A stretch of 64,000 bases of DNA, from positions 1,309,691 through 1,373,690 of the forward strand of contig NZ_LT635782.1 in NCBI RefSeq assembly GCF_900128425.1, given 5' to 3'. The notes below the pieces were generated by a model, which worked only from the letters and a program-made list of their open reading frames with translations, did no database searches and was not told the DNA's origin. The position numbers were made by a program, and so were the translations under genes. Positions 18,701-27,765 of this stretch are shown here, in pieces (positions within the stretch are counted from its first letter, which is position 1; the number at the start of each line of letters is the position of its first letter). The stretch comes from Anaerococcus urinomassiliensis. Lineage in GTDB: Bacteria; Bacillota; Clostridia; Tissierellales; Peptoniphilaceae.

Positions 18701-21700
18701 AAGATATATTACCTCTTTCATCAGCCCTTTCAGAGAATTTGATTCTGTGAATTTTAGTAAAATTGTTAGCTCCATCCAAGGCAATAACCTCAATAATCTT
18801 GCCTCTTAAGTCGCCAGCTCCATTTATCTCATAAACAGTGTTCCCATATTTGTCTAGTTTTCTATTTTTATCTTCTCCTTCTCCAGCATATGTTACGCTG
18901 AGATCTTTTTCTACATTTCCATCGCTATCAACCAGTGCTGCACCGGCATACCAAACTTCGTTTGCTACTGTATCAAATTTCTCAGGATATAACTTCTGAT
19001 CCCTTGAAAATAAAGTTTCATTTTTGTATTCATCTTTGACTTTATGATAGGTATCTTTTACTAAAAGTTTGATTTTTTCAGGATTTGAGAAGTCGAGTGA
19101 AACTATCTCTGGTGAAGTGTTGTCAATTTTTACTGGAATGTATGATACTTGCCATGGATAGTCTTTTGTTAGTCTATATTTAAATTTGTAATAATATTGT
19201 CCTTCAGCTATTGGTTCATATTGACCTCTTAACTTATCTGTATCATTTTTGTCATTATCTTCTATAACATTTTCTTCCAAACCTCTTGGATTATATATTA
19301 AACCATCCCATTTTAAGTCACCCCAAACTTGTAATTTTGAAGATTTCACACCTTTAGCATCATTTTCTTTGGAATTTAGTATACCTCTAATAAAGTGTTC
19401 TCTTGATATTACTTTGAGGTCTTTTTGAATATCCCCACCTTCACCTTTGTTATTTACGATTGATATCAAACCTTCTTCTGCACTTCTTAGTACAAGTGGT
19501 GATGGTGTCAATCCTTTTTCTACCTCGACATTTTGTGCTTTCCCGTTTGAATCTAAAGGATATACTTTAGCTATATTTGATTCGCTACGACTAGGGGCAT
19601 TTAAATCCTGATTATTGTTAAAGGCAAATAAATCTGGATTTTGATCTAGGGATTTTGTATCACCATCTTTTCTATTTTGAATTACTGCAGCTGGATTGAA
19701 TTTATCTATGCCGTACTTTCCGCCTATTCCTTTATTTAAAGTGCCTGGTATTTTGGGTTTTCCATCATCATCGTATCCCTGAATTTTTGTTGCTGACGGG
19801 TCTTTTTCCCAAGCCCATTTATCTAATATTGGTTCGTTGTTCCAATTTCCAGCAAATCCCATCAATGGCATTGATAGTGATGGTTGAACAAATTGATTTG
19901 CTGTAGTTGAATTTATAGCTTCTATTTCTTCTTGTGATTCAAAGTGGATGAATGATTCTACAAACTTATTCTTATCAGCGGCATCTCCAACATTTATTAC
20001 TGCATTTAAATCAAAGCTCGAGTTTGGATTTATTGTAAAAGTATCATGTTCAAATGTTATAGATGCATTGTTTACTTTGCTTGGATGAATTTCTGGAACA
20101 ACTTTTTTTCCATCATTTGTTGTTTCATCTTTGTAAGTCTCATCTAACTTCAATCTATCTATCATACCATCTGTTGTGATAGCTGATGATGAAGCTCTAA
20201 AGGTAATTGGTCTGTTTGATGTATTGTATAATTTTATTGTGAAGTATTTTTCGTTTCCCTTTATCTCTTTTAAGGAAATAGATCCATAAGAGTTTACAGA
20301 CCCATTAGAATCTTTATTCTTAAATGTTGCTATAACATCATTCTTTACTGCTTTTCCAACATTAATTAAACCTGCACCTTGCTGTCTTGGTGAAGCTAAA
20401 TATAATGATTTTTCATTCCATGATGTTGGATCCATCATTGGTGTGGCTGTATTTTGTAGGGCAATTTTTGTTAGACTTGTAAAATCAATTTTATCATCAC
20501 CTTGTAAGCTCTTTATTAGACTAGAATTTAGCATCTCATTAATTTTTGGTCGAAGTAAAACTGTCGATGCTGCAACAACTGGAGCTGCCATTGATGTACC
20601 TGACATGTATCCATAGTTTGATTTACCATCTATTACATTTAGTGTTGACTTAATATTTTTTCCTGGTGCCGATATATCTGGTTTTAGTAAAAGGTCTATT
20701 CTTGGTCCCCATGATGTAGATCCTGCTGGTACTATTACATTTTCCTTGTACAGTGCCTTATCATTATCCTTTGCAAATTTGAAATCAAGCTCTCTCTCGT
20801 CGCCAACGTTTGGTTTGTTTGCATTATAACTAGCCATATCTAGTGGATAATATTGGTCTAGCTTATCCTTATAGTCCTCAACATTGTTTTTCTTAACTTC
20901 AACTTTCTTATCTGGATTTATCATATTCCAAATTCTTAGACCATCATTTCCAGATACTGAAAATACTTGGCTTGTTGTAGCATCATCTTCTTCGTATCCC
21001 ATTGCTGGCAAGTCTGTCCAGTTGTCCCTATTGTAATAGTTAACAGTATTTACAACCATTATTGCACGAGCACCCTTGTCGGTAGCTTTCTTAAAAGCGT
21101 ACTTTAAGTCTTTGGTATAAATCCTATCCATTACAGCAATTTTACCTTTAAGATCAAGTCCAGTTAAATCATTATCTTGACCTTTACCAATGTATACAAA
21201 TTTTAGTTTTCTGTTTTCTTTAGAATCTTCATTTTTTATAACTTTTTCTTTGTCAAAAAAAGCACCTATATTTCTATATTTGAAATCCTCCCCACCAATA
21301 TTTACTTTATCAAATTCAACCACCTGATTTTTTGCTGATGCAACAGCAATTGCATCTTCGTGGGCAGCAGTTCTCGTAACATTACCAGTATCTATCATTC
21401 TTAAATCATTATTTGCAGATAAATCCCATGATGAGCTTGAGGCAGATGTGGCATAATTACCTGTAGCTACTACTAGTGGGATACCAGCTTTTCTTAAGGC
21501 TCTAATAGCTTGCCAATATTTTTCACCTACTAGTCCTGTACCTGTAAAACCAGAAGAAATAGAAACTACATCGACATTATGTTTTATAGCATCTTCGATA
21601 GCGTGGAACATAGTTTCGTCACCCGCAAAGCCAGTAGATGCATCTGAGTAAATTTTATAAGAAAAAATTTGAGCATTTGGCGCTATACCATCAATACCAT

Positions 21701-22739
21701 TGTAATTTTCGATATCTTCCTTTGTATCATTGCCTGCAAGTATACCTGCTATATGCATGCCGTGTGGGTCGTAATAATCACTATTATCATCATATTTCTC
21801 AATAGTAATCTTGCCACCATTAAAGTAGTTGAATGCGTGAGGTATTTTATCACTTAGCCAGTAATCCTTATCCGAACCTTTTAAATCTTCTTTTTTATAC
21901 TTTATATATTCTAATGCATCATCATCGATACGCATAGCCTTATGCCTATAATCTACACCTGTATCTATATTTGCAATAACAGTTCCCCTACCGTCAAACT
22001 TGTTAGCATAGCTAGCATTGATAACTTTTAGATAATCAATAGCTTCATCTATACCAATCTCTTTGCTTGCGTGGTTCATAAATGCTTGTAATTTTTGGGA
22101 TCTTTCTAAGGATTTTATGCCGTTTGTAAGTTTTATTTTATCCAAATTTTCTGGCAGAGTTTCTATAGCAAGTCCATTAAACAAAGTATCATACTCATAT
22201 AAAACATTTGTTCCATTTATCGATTTTAAATCTTTTTTTGCTTTTTCTTTGCTTTGTTTATCCAGGAACTCGGCGATGTAAACTACAGTATTTTTTTCTG
22301 TTTTTTTATTTTCTATATTTTCTTTAGCTGGTGCTTTTTTATCAGATATTACACTCTCAAAAGAATCATCCTTATTTTCTTTACTTGATTCTTCATTTGT
22401 TTGTTTGTTCTTATAGTCCTGTTTCTGTTCATTCTCTTCATTGGATTTATCATCTATATAATCAGATTTTTCATCAGAATTATTATTCTCAATATCTTCT
22501 GATGAAATTATATCTAGTGCTTCTTCCCTATCGTTTTTAGATATTTCTTCTTTTTCTGCACTGCTGTCTGTTTCTAAATTAGAGTCATAAATATTTTTTT
22601 CTTTTTCAGAAACAATGCTTTCACCATTTTCATCTAAAGAATTAGTATTATCTACGCTAGCATATGACACATCTGAAAATAAAAATGATACAGATAATGC
22701 AGCTACAAAAGCCGTCTTTATAATCGTCCCTTTTTTCAT
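15765..22739 (-). CDS. giant cell-wall S8 (subtilisin-like) serine protease, lactocepin/C5a-peptidase type
   Basis: 2,324 residues from the ATG after GGGAGAATTT. Signal peptide (VAALSVSFLFSDVSYA), then about 120 residues of acidic low-complexity sequence, an I9-like propeptide (VVYIAEFLDKQ...), and the catalytic domain with Asp259 (ANIDTGVD), His326 (DPHGMHIAG) and Ser716 (SGTSMAAP). A protease-associated insert lies between His and Ser. Fn3-like and other beta domains follow, then an InlB-type repeat (GYKFIGWKVDG). The C-terminus is a sorting-like tail: NVKTG, a hydrophobic stretch and KSKKRK. It probably degrades host or environmental proteins at the cell surface. The anchoring motif is not canonical LPxTG. 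Confidence 0.88.
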   Translation of the reverse strand: MKKGTIIKTAFVAALSVSFLFSDVSYASVDNTNSLDENGESIVSEKEKNIYDSNLETDSSAEKEEISKNDREEALDIISSEDIENNNSDEKSDYIDDKSNEENEQKQDYKNKQTNEESSKENKDDSFESVISDKKAPAKENIENKKTEKNTVVYIAEFLDKQSKEKAKKDLKSINGTNVLYEYDTLFNGLAIETLPENLDKIKLTNGIKSLERSQKLQAFMNHASKEIGIDEAIDYLKVINASYANKFDGRGTVIANIDTGVDYRHKAMRIDDDALEYIKYKKEDLKGSDKDYWLSDKIPHAFNYFNGGKITIEKYDDNSDYYDPHGMHIAGILAGNDTKEDIENYNGIDGIAPNAQIFSYKIYSDASTGFAGDETMFHAIEDAIKHNVDVVSISSGFTGTGLVGEKYWQAIRALRKAGIPLVVATGNYATSASSSSWDLSANNDLRMIDTGNVTRTAAHEDAIAVASAKNQVVEFDKVNIGGEDFKYRNIGAFFDKEKVIKNEDSKENRKLKFVYIGKGQDNDLTGLDLKGKIAVMDRIYTKDLKYAFKKATDKGARAIMVVNTVNYYNRDNWTDLPAMGYEEDDATTSQVFSVSGNDGLRIWNMINPDKKVEVKKNNVEDYKDKLDQYYPLDMASYNANKPNVGDERELDFKFAKDNDKALYKENVIVPAGSTSWGPRIDLLLKPDISAPGKNIKSTLNVIDGKSNYGYMSGTSMAAPVVAASTVLLRPKINEMLNSSLIKSLQGDDKIDFTSLTKIALQNTATPMMDPTSWNEKSLYLASPRQQGAGLINVGKAVKNDVIATFKNKDSNGSVNSYGSISLKEIKGNEKYFTIKLYNTSNRPITFRASSSAITTDGMIDRLKLDETYKDETTNDGKKVVPEIHPSKVNNASITFEHDTFTINPNSSFDLNAVINVGDAADKNKFVESFIHFESQEEIEAINSTTANQFVQPSLSMPLMGFAGNWNNEPILDKWAWEKDPSATKIQGYDDDGKPKIPGTLNKGIGGKYGIDKFNPAAVIQNRKDGDTKSLDQNPDLFAFNNNQDLNAPSRSESNIAKVYPLDSNGKAQNVEVEKGLTPSPLVLRSAEEGLISIVNNKGEGGDIQKDLKVISREHFIRGILNSKENDAKGVKSSKLQVWGDLKWDGLIYNPRGLEENVIEDNDKNDTDKLRGQYEPIAEGQYYYKFKYRLTKDYPWQVSYIPVKIDNTSPEIVSLDFSNPEKIKLLVKDTYHKVKDEYKNETLFSRDQKLYPEKFDTVANEVWYAGAALVDSDGNVEKDLSVTYAGEGEDKNRKLDKYGNTVYEINGAGDLRGKIIEVIALDGANNFTKIHRIKFSERADERGNISYYLIDPDVDSSKYQKLGEIPESKFSSIKSDDDNISGKENPNSSEEVTPIEGESIIEINEKVSTLRAIEEKDLKKTIKIKTKEVEDFVNGGTMTVELYYLYDDNGNIIAYEDGSDLEYEIENIEEAKSKINGVLTPSEEGSFELLAKVNNVSRNAKVYYGNDYKSVEITSTKYDPENKTMIFDLYANINDIANGVQFAGDMKIYVRDRGTTVAKTVVRMPEVKTESKEIPPYSSSYSRVIEMNEGDLIKIPDNPSDMDVGKLYYDKDQDLYFFNDKIAVREGYAIKVTSYNPGKTDMIENNGVYSSEDIEKIQNTNPNIKAMSEKIIFSDSRNQSNGKYTGSVLMASKEGFNIIRYQVFKIKVNDKGEAIDKDGNLVDLNKPENLVLFAQDGKEYISERDADVEAIREDGSMLYIDTKPINLSIDNNYFNPSPKNKIYVRNQDFYLKGKIGDMGGFNWEMRINESIIDNYLIYGDLHSDNRKDFNVKIDVRDGDIMDWGMKDYSTNGFPDEVRDLDGNVFIKTGYSPLNARAVGVHYQFLYDNVKPEVKVDTNGNTPIEYVKDKFIRFNISDLRDNEKNGEIQEKHIFVNGKEYKSLEDIEDMTDEKLNIKIIAKDFARNTTVKEFIFDKLTGEIKDKEIQVVSVKNNGNNTIEKIKSGEDYILPSYNGQIKEGYKFIGWKVDGEEKIREINNVIYPEGDMTIRPEFIKIEESRKYENTPTFDLNDKNKRIALEKAKELAIDELIKSEIDSKIIIKHIKEAKSIEEVTALKKEFLKSVLDESKKPKTSEIPGYLEDNQSQESEKIPVLPNHEDLTLPENKTESSVHSEIHQKENLKTDDKHEDSGIPMIQEETDSSKDSRIKSEEKIAIKDILGKSNDEDRPSNDNKATEDMIAIEPDLNNIREEVEKNNNKNLKEMDILDSYTKESSIYGLNAKRNIIPVISDKKASKNVKTGVSDTSNVVLTMLAATVGFLKSKKRK

Positions 22740-22766
22740 AAATTCTCCCTGTAAAATTTGATACAA

Positions 22767-23011
22767 TAAAACTAATTATCAAATAAAATATATCGAATAA
22801 TAGTTGATGATATTGCAAATCATTTGCAAATACTTTAAAATACCACATTTTCAAATAATAGTCAATAGCTAATATTTTTTACAAAAATCCTAACACAAAC
22901 CCGTAATTTTCAGTGTTTTATCGCATCCATAGTCTAGATACGTATATTTTTTTACCTGATTTTCAAATTGATTTTATTACTAAAATAAAATATATTAATT
23001 TTTCAAGCAAA
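22767..23011. other. upstream region of the S8 protease
   Basis: Very AT-rich sequence between two minus-strand genes. Several direct ATTTGCAAAT-like words occur near 22815. I see no gene and no sure promoter assignment. Confidence 0.4.
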
Positions 23012-23041
23012 AAAGAAGAAACTATTTATCGTTTCTTCTTT
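23012..23041 (-). terminator. terminator of the malic enzyme gene
   Basis: AAAGAAGAAAC and GTTTCTTCTTT pair around ATTTATC-type loop bases, with a T-run downstream on the minus strand. Confidence 0.85.
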
Positions 23042-23075
23042 CTATATAAGTTATTAATTTGTCGTTAAGAATTAA

Positions 23076-24227
23076 CTATTTCAGATTTTTCACTGCATCA
23101 CTTACTGCATCTGCAATGCCCTCTTCAAAAGCAGATGGGATAACATATTCTTCATTAAGCTCATCATCACTAACAAATCCTGCTAGAGCCTTCGCTGCCG
23201 CCATTTTCATCTCATCTGTAATTTGACTAGCACGAGATTCCAAGGCTCCTTTGAATATTCCTGGGAAGGCTAGGACGTTATTTATTTGGTTTGGAAAATC
23301 TGATCTACCTGTTGCTACTACTTTTGCTCCAGCTTCTACTGCTTCATGGTAGTCGATTTCTGGTACTGGGTTTGCCATGGCAAATACTATGGCATCATCG
23401 TTCATATTTTTGATATCTTCCCCATCTATAATATTTGGTGCTGATACTCCCACGAATACGTCTGCTTCTACCAAGGCTTCTTTTAAGCTGCCTTCAAAGT
23501 TTTCTGGGTTAAACATTTCTGCAATTTGTGCTTTTACTGGGTTACCAGAGCTTAGCATCAAATCACTAATTGCTCCGTGAGAATCGCATACTATGATGTT
23601 TTTTACTCCTAAGTCTCTGATTAGTTTTGCACAAGAAAATCCAGCTGCTCCAGCTCCAGATATAACTAGTTTGATGTCTTCTGGTTCTTTGCCTACTAGT
23701 TTTAATGCATTAATCAAGGCAGCTACTGTTACAATAGCTGTACCGTGTTGGTCATCGTGGAATACTGGTATATCTAGTTCTTCTTTTAGTTTATCTTCTA
23801 TATATACACATCTTGGTGAAGATATATCTTCAAGGTTAATTCCCCCAAAGCCTGGTGCTATGTTTTTTACAATATTGATGATTTCATCTGGGTCTTGGGT
23901 GTCAAGAACAATTGGCACTGCATTAACCCCACCAAATTCTTTGAAAAGAACTGACTTTCCTTCCATAACAGGCATAGCAGCTTTGGCTCCAATGTTTCCT
24001 AGTCCAAGCACAGCAGAACCATCACTTACTACAGCAATAGTATTTGCTTTCATCGTGTATTCGTATGCCAAAGATTCATCTTTTGCAATTTCTCTACATG
24101 GCTCTGCAACTCCTGGTGTGTAAGCATAGGTCAAGTCCTCAGCATTATTAACCTTTGCCTTTACATCAGTTCCTACCTTACCTTGCCACTCTTTATGTTT
24201 TTCTAATGCTTTTTCATAAACGTCCAT
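23076..24227 (-). CDS. NAD(P)-dependent malic enzyme (oxidative malate/oxaloacetate decarboxylase)
   Basis: 383 residues, the short bacterial form without the phosphotransacetylase domain. N-terminal YAYTPGVAEPCREI is the family signature; NTIAVVSDGSAVLGLGNIG and the metal-site block FHDDQHGTAIV follow. The Rossmann motif is ISGAGAAGFSCA. It converts malate to pyruvate with CO2 release and can decarboxylate oxaloacetate; related enzymes serve that step in citrate-fermenting lactic bacteria. Its place near the cit genes is suggestive. A good promoter with TATAAT lies upstream. Confidence 0.9.
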   Translation of the reverse strand: MDVYEKALEKHKEWQGKVGTDVKAKVNNAEDLTYAYTPGVAEPCREIAKDESLAYEYTMKANTIAVVSDGSAVLGLGNIGAKAAMPVMEGKSVLFKEFGGVNAVPIVLDTQDPDEIINIVKNIAPGFGGINLEDISSPRCVYIEDKLKEELDIPVFHDDQHGTAIVTVAALINALKLVGKEPEDIKLVISGAGAAGFSCAKLIRDLGVKNIIVCDSHGAISDLMLSSGNPVKAQIAEMFNPENFEGSLKEALVEADVFVGVSAPNIIDGEDIKNMNDDAIVFAMANPVPEIDYHEAVEAGAKVVATGRSDFPNQINNVLAFPGIFKGALESRASQITDEMKMAAAKALAGFVSDDELNEEYVIPSAFEEGIADAVSDAVKNLK

Positions 24228-24376
24228 GATTTACTCCTTTTTATTTTCTCAAAGACCAATCCTACTTATATGTAAGCGAATAGCTTTACTTATCGATTGC
24301 CTATGTTTGGTGAGATTTCGTCAAATAGTCCTTCTTTCAAACTATAAGCATCTCACTATATAAGTCTATATTCTAT

Positions 24377-24405
24377 ATTATAACATCATAGGTATTAAAT
24401 GTTAA
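24377..24405 (-). promoter_or_regulatory. sigma-A type promoter of the malic enzyme gene
   Basis: On the minus strand TTAACA (24400-24405) lies 17 bases before TATAAT (24377-24382), which also carries an extended -10 TG. The leader is about 140 bases. Confidence 0.6.
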
Positions 24406-24445
24406 TTCTTTGTTGGTAACGATATCAAATAGTTCAAAAAAATGA

Positions 24446-24616
24446 GCTGTTGCAAAATAGATAAATCGTTCCTATATCATTCGAGCACTCTCCCAGAAAG
24501 GTCTCTGTCAGCCGACGGGCTAATTACCACCCAGAGCCTGTGGGCTAAACCTCAAACTTTCTGGGAGTGCACTTCAATGATGTAACGTTAGATATCTATC
24601 AATTTGCAACATCCCC
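24446..24616 (-). mobile_element. MITE-like element, copy 1
   Basis: About 171 bp, nearly identical in reverse complement to the element at 29088-29261. It has internal near-palindromic arms (CTCCCAGAAAG pairing across the centre) and ends near GCTGTTGCAAAA and TTTGCAACATCCCC. The left end is slightly decayed compared with copy 2. No coding capacity. It begins 13 bases beyond the phaJ stop. Confidence 0.8.
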
Positions 24617-24629
24617 TTTAAATTTCATT

Positions 24630-25022
24630 TTATTTTGGTGACATTCCCTTTGCTGTACCTTCTACGACAACGTCACCATCTTGGTTTGTACAAAGAGTTT
24701 TCAAAATAGCTCTGTTTTTTTCTTTTATCAATTCATCAACAGTGATTGTAGCAGTAATAATATCGCCAAATTGTACCGGTTTGTTAAATCTTAAGTCTTG
24801 GTTAAGATAAATTGTTCCAGGACCAGGTAGTTTTGTACCAAGAACTGCGGATATGAATCCTGCTGAAAGCATACCATGAGCTATACGTGTCTTAAAGGCA
24901 GTGTTTTTTGCATACTCTTCGTTCATATGTGCTGGGTTAAAGTCACCAGTGACTCCTGCAAAGTTATACACGTCAGCTTCTGTTACTGTCTTGGTAAATG
25001 AAGCTTTCTGTCCAACTTCCAA
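24630..25022 (-). CDS. phaJ: (R)-specific enoyl-CoA hydratase PhaJ, MaoC-like; N-terminus cut by a TAA
   Basis: 130 residues of a complete hot-dog hydratase domain; catalytic Asp and His sit in TGDFNPAH and the AHGML block follows. PhaJ supplies (R)-3-hydroxyacyl-CoA for polyhydroxyalkanoate synthesis. The frame as listed starts at TTG without a ribosome site. The natural start appears to be ATG at 25053-25055 after AAAGGAGCA, reading MKEIKGLTID and then TAA (25023-25025) just before LEVGQKASF. So the gene carries a nonsense codon at position 11. Translation might restart at TTG; otherwise it is a pseudogene, like its two upstream neighbours. Confidence 0.75.
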   Translation of the reverse strand: MEVGQKASFTKTVTEADVYNFAGVTGDFNPAHMNEEYAKNTAFKTRIAHGMLSAGFISAVLGTKLPGPGTIYLNQDLRFNKPVQFGDIITATITVDELIKEKNRAILKTLCTNQDGDVVVEGTAKGMSPK

Positions 25023-25068
25023 TTAATCTATGGTTAATCCTTTAATCTCTTTCATCATTGCTCCTTTA

Positions 25069-25689
25069 TTATGAACGTTTTTGTAGCCATTCAACAACTT
25101 GAGCTACTTCTTTTTGACTTCTACCACTTACAAACATTCCAATGTGACCTGTGGGGAAGCATTTTTCTGTGAAGTCTTTTGATCCAGTTAGGTCTTTGAG
25201 TGGTATAGATGCAGCATTTGGCACTTGCTTATCTTTTTTAGCGTATAAGTTTAACACAGGTTGGGTTATCTTCTTGAGGTCAACCTTTTCGCCTGCTATC
25301 TCTATCTCGCCTTTAGCAAGTTTGTTTTCTCTATACATAGAATTCAAGAATTCCTTGAAAGCATTACCTGCTTGGTCAGGTGAGTCAAATATCAATTTTT
25401 CCATGGTCATAAAGTTTGCTACATAGTCTGGGTCTTCAAGATCATTTATAACATCAACATATTTGTTTACCATAAGAGAAATTAATCTTAAGGTCAAAAA
25501 TCCTGTGTTCATAAAGTCCCCTGATACAACACCAAAAGCATCTACCATAGTATCTGGACTTAGATATTTGCCCCATTTGAAAAGCAATCCATCATCAGTT
25601 GAGAAATCTACTGGAGTAACCATTGTTACAACATTTTTGATTTTCTCTGGATGTAGAGCTGTATACATCAATGAGAAAGTACCACAAAT
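25069..25689 (-). pseudogene. phaC: class III PHA synthase catalytic subunit PhaC, N-terminally deleted
   Basis: About 205 of an expected 355 residues remain. The surviving part starts CGTFSLMYTALHPEK, just after the lipase-box cysteine, and keeps the acidic residue of the triad (LYAKKD) and the histidine (PTGHIGMF). The N-terminal ~150 residues including the nucleophilic Cys are gone, and the open frame runs back only to a TAA at 25690-25692. The end of phaE is fused directly to this point, so a single deletion removed the phaE tail and the phaC head. The remnant cannot polymerise hydroxyalkanoates. Confidence 0.85.
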
Positions 25690-26620
25690 TTAGACCACAT
25701 ATCATAGAATTCTTTAAATGTCTTTGCTTGCTCTCCTTCTTGAATTGATGTTGCATAGTTTTCAAAGTATTCTTTTGAGTACTTATATCCTATTGAAGCT
25801 GTTCTTGTCATATATTCAGAAACTGCAACAAGCATTTAAATCATAGCATTGACAGCTTTATTATTTTGTTCCAATGGCTCACGTTAAGAACCAACCACTG
25901 GTGATTTTACCAAAATACCAAATGTTTGATCGTAGGCAGCCTTCCATTGTTTTAGTGTATCTGAGAACTTCATCGGATCATCAAACATACTTTACATTGT
26001 AATATCAGAAATATTTTGATAAGCGTATGCCCATAGACCTAAGAAGTTTTCCATAGATTTAAAACATGTGTTGAAATAGCTTTGAGTATTTAGTGCAAGT
26101 CCTTGCAATTCCTTTGGCATAAGCGGAATAAAGTTAGATGTGAAAATTTGGTTAAACTGTTCAGCCATTTCATGAATGTCTTTATTAAAGGTATCACTAG
26201 CTGGTTTTAAAATTTGCTCATTGAATTGTTTCCATTATTCATAAAGTGATAGATACAATTTTTGTGAGTTTTGCATTTTTTCAAAAACATCAAGGTTAAA
26301 AGGATTCATGCTTTGGCCTACTTGGAATGGATTATATGTATTATCATATCCACCCAAACTTGGTATGGACCATTAAACATTGAATTTGATGTACCCATCC
26401 CTTTGTACATATTGTCCATTCCTTGGTACATGTTTTTCCAATCTTTGTACCAGTTTTGTTGCATTTTAACAAAATCTTTATAGTTGTAAGGATTGAAGCC
26501 AGCACTTGAATCAGCACTATTTCCAGCTTGGCTAGGATTAGTAAAAGCTCCCATCCAGTCATTCATCATTTTTTGAGAATTCTCAAACATTTCTTTCCAT
26601 GCGTTATGATATTCAGTCAT
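25668..26620 (-). pseudogene. phaE: class III PHA synthase subunit PhaE, frameshifted with four in-frame TAA codons
   Basis: The start region reads MTEYHNAWKEMFENSQKMM, and a Gln/Asn/Met/Trp-rich segment typical of PhaE follows. A frameshift near 26350-26362 ends the first frame. The shifted frame then continues almost to full length, NPFNLDVFEKMQ ... AKTFKEFYDMWSKF, broken only by TAA at 26235-26237, 25992-25994, 25884-25886 and 25836-25838. Each TAA sits where glutamine (CAA) would fit. PhaE partners PhaC in granule polymer synthesis. The 3' end is joined to the truncated phaC. Confidence 0.8.
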
Positions 26621-26697
26621 AATTGCCCTCCAGTATTTATAAGTAATTAGAAACGGATCTTTTTATAAATAGAAACTAATCAAGTATATATTTTGAC

Positions 26698-26715
26698 ACT
26701 GTAAATGATTACAGT
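26698..26715. promoter_or_regulatory. 18-bp perfect palindrome, candidate operator
   Basis: ACTGTAAATGATTACAGT sits between the phaE start and citG. A TTGACA (26694-26699) on the plus strand overlaps its left end, so a plus-strand promoter would have the palindrome in its spacer. It lies 78 bases upstream of the phaE ATG, so it could regulate either direction. Confidence 0.45.
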
Positions 26716-26985
26716 TTTATTAGAACATAGTACTAACTATATCGCAAGCATTTTCATATACTAATTTGTAAAACCTGTATTAAATCTATGTGTTTAAATC
26801 AAAGGCTTTTCCATAGTTTTATTTTAAAATATATTTTTAGTTTTATTGTAAAAAATATAATCGTTTTCATTGATAAGTTTTATATTTCACTAATATTTAA
26901 TTATCAAATTTATAATCTCTTACATTTTCCAATTAGCATTTAAATTGCTTTTAATTGGATGTACACCTTTTTAACTAATTTCTTA

Positions 26986-26994
26986 TGTTATAAT
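26986..26994 (+). promoter_or_regulatory. extended -10 promoter of citG
   Basis: TGTTATAAT: the -10 hexamer TATAAT ends 6 bases before the A of the citG ATG. No good -35 is present and no ribosome site exists, so the transcript is probably leaderless. Confidence 0.5.
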
Positions 26995-27000
26995 GAAATT

Positions 27001-27765
27001 ATGAGAGATATCGAAAAATACACAAATGCTTTATCTAAGGCCATAGATAGCGAACTATTAAGAGAACTCCCTTTTGGCTGTGTCAACCTACGGTCAAATG
27101 GGTCCCATAATGACATGGACTATAATTTATTTGTAATATCCAAAAATTCTATAGCAAAGTCTTTGAAAAATATCACTTGGTCAAACATAAATGATTTCAA
27201 TCAGCTTCGCAAAGCGGGAAAAAAAGTTGAAGATCAGATGTTTGCAGCCACAAATTCTATCAACACCCACAAGGGTTTGATTTTTTTGCATATGTTTATT
27301 GCCAAAGCCTACGTGGATGGTATCAAGCGGAAAGATTTTAATTCCTATATTGAGAACCTAGCCATGCCATTGATTAATGATTACCAAACTATGGGTAAGG
27401 CAAAAAAATGGGATAATAATGGCCTTTGTGATATAAGAACCTATCCCATAAACGGCTTTGTTTCTTTAACTAATATAGTGGATCAGATATACTTGCAAGA
27501 AATCAGCGACTTGTACTTGACGATTTTTTTGCTTGCAACAACTGATGATACAACTACCTTTCAGAGATCTAGTATAGAAACATTAAGATATGTTCAAAAA
27601 AGAGCTGGTCAAATTTTGAACACTTCTACTAGCAAGGATTTTACCATAAAGGCCCAGGAATTGAGTGATTATTACATAAATAATAATATTTCCTCAGGAG
27701 GGGTGGCTGATTTGTTTACAACAATCAGAACGCTTGAATATTTAAGGGAGGATTTTGATGATTAA
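27001..27765 (+). CDS. citG: triphosphoribosyl-dephospho-CoA synthase CitG
   Basis: 254 residues. Makes the precursor of the citrate lyase prosthetic group from ATP and dephospho-CoA. Family blocks are NGSHNDMDYNLF near the N-terminus and INTHKGLIF at about residues 90-98. The start is ATG at 27001, immediately after the -10 region; an upstream in-frame ATG at 26959 would need the promoter to lie in coding DNA. The gene overlaps citC by 8 bases. It is on the opposite strand to the main cit operon. Confidence 0.85.
   Translation: MRDIEKYTNALSKAIDSELLRELPFGCVNLRSNGSHNDMDYNLFVISKNSIAKSLKNITWSNINDFNQLRKAGKKVEDQMFAATNSINTHKGLIFLHMFIAKAYVDGIKRKDFNSYIENLAMPLINDYQTMGKAKKWDNNGLCDIRTYPINGFVSLTNIVDQIYLQEISDLYLTIFLLATTDDTTTFQRSSIETLRYVQKRAGQILNTSTSKDFTIKAQELSDYYINNNISSGGVADLFTTIRTLEYLREDFDD

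Noticed and set aside
25668..26620. UAA read as glutamine in the pha genes
   Set aside because: Many intact neighbours end in TAA, and phaC keeps normal CAA codons. Decay is simpler.
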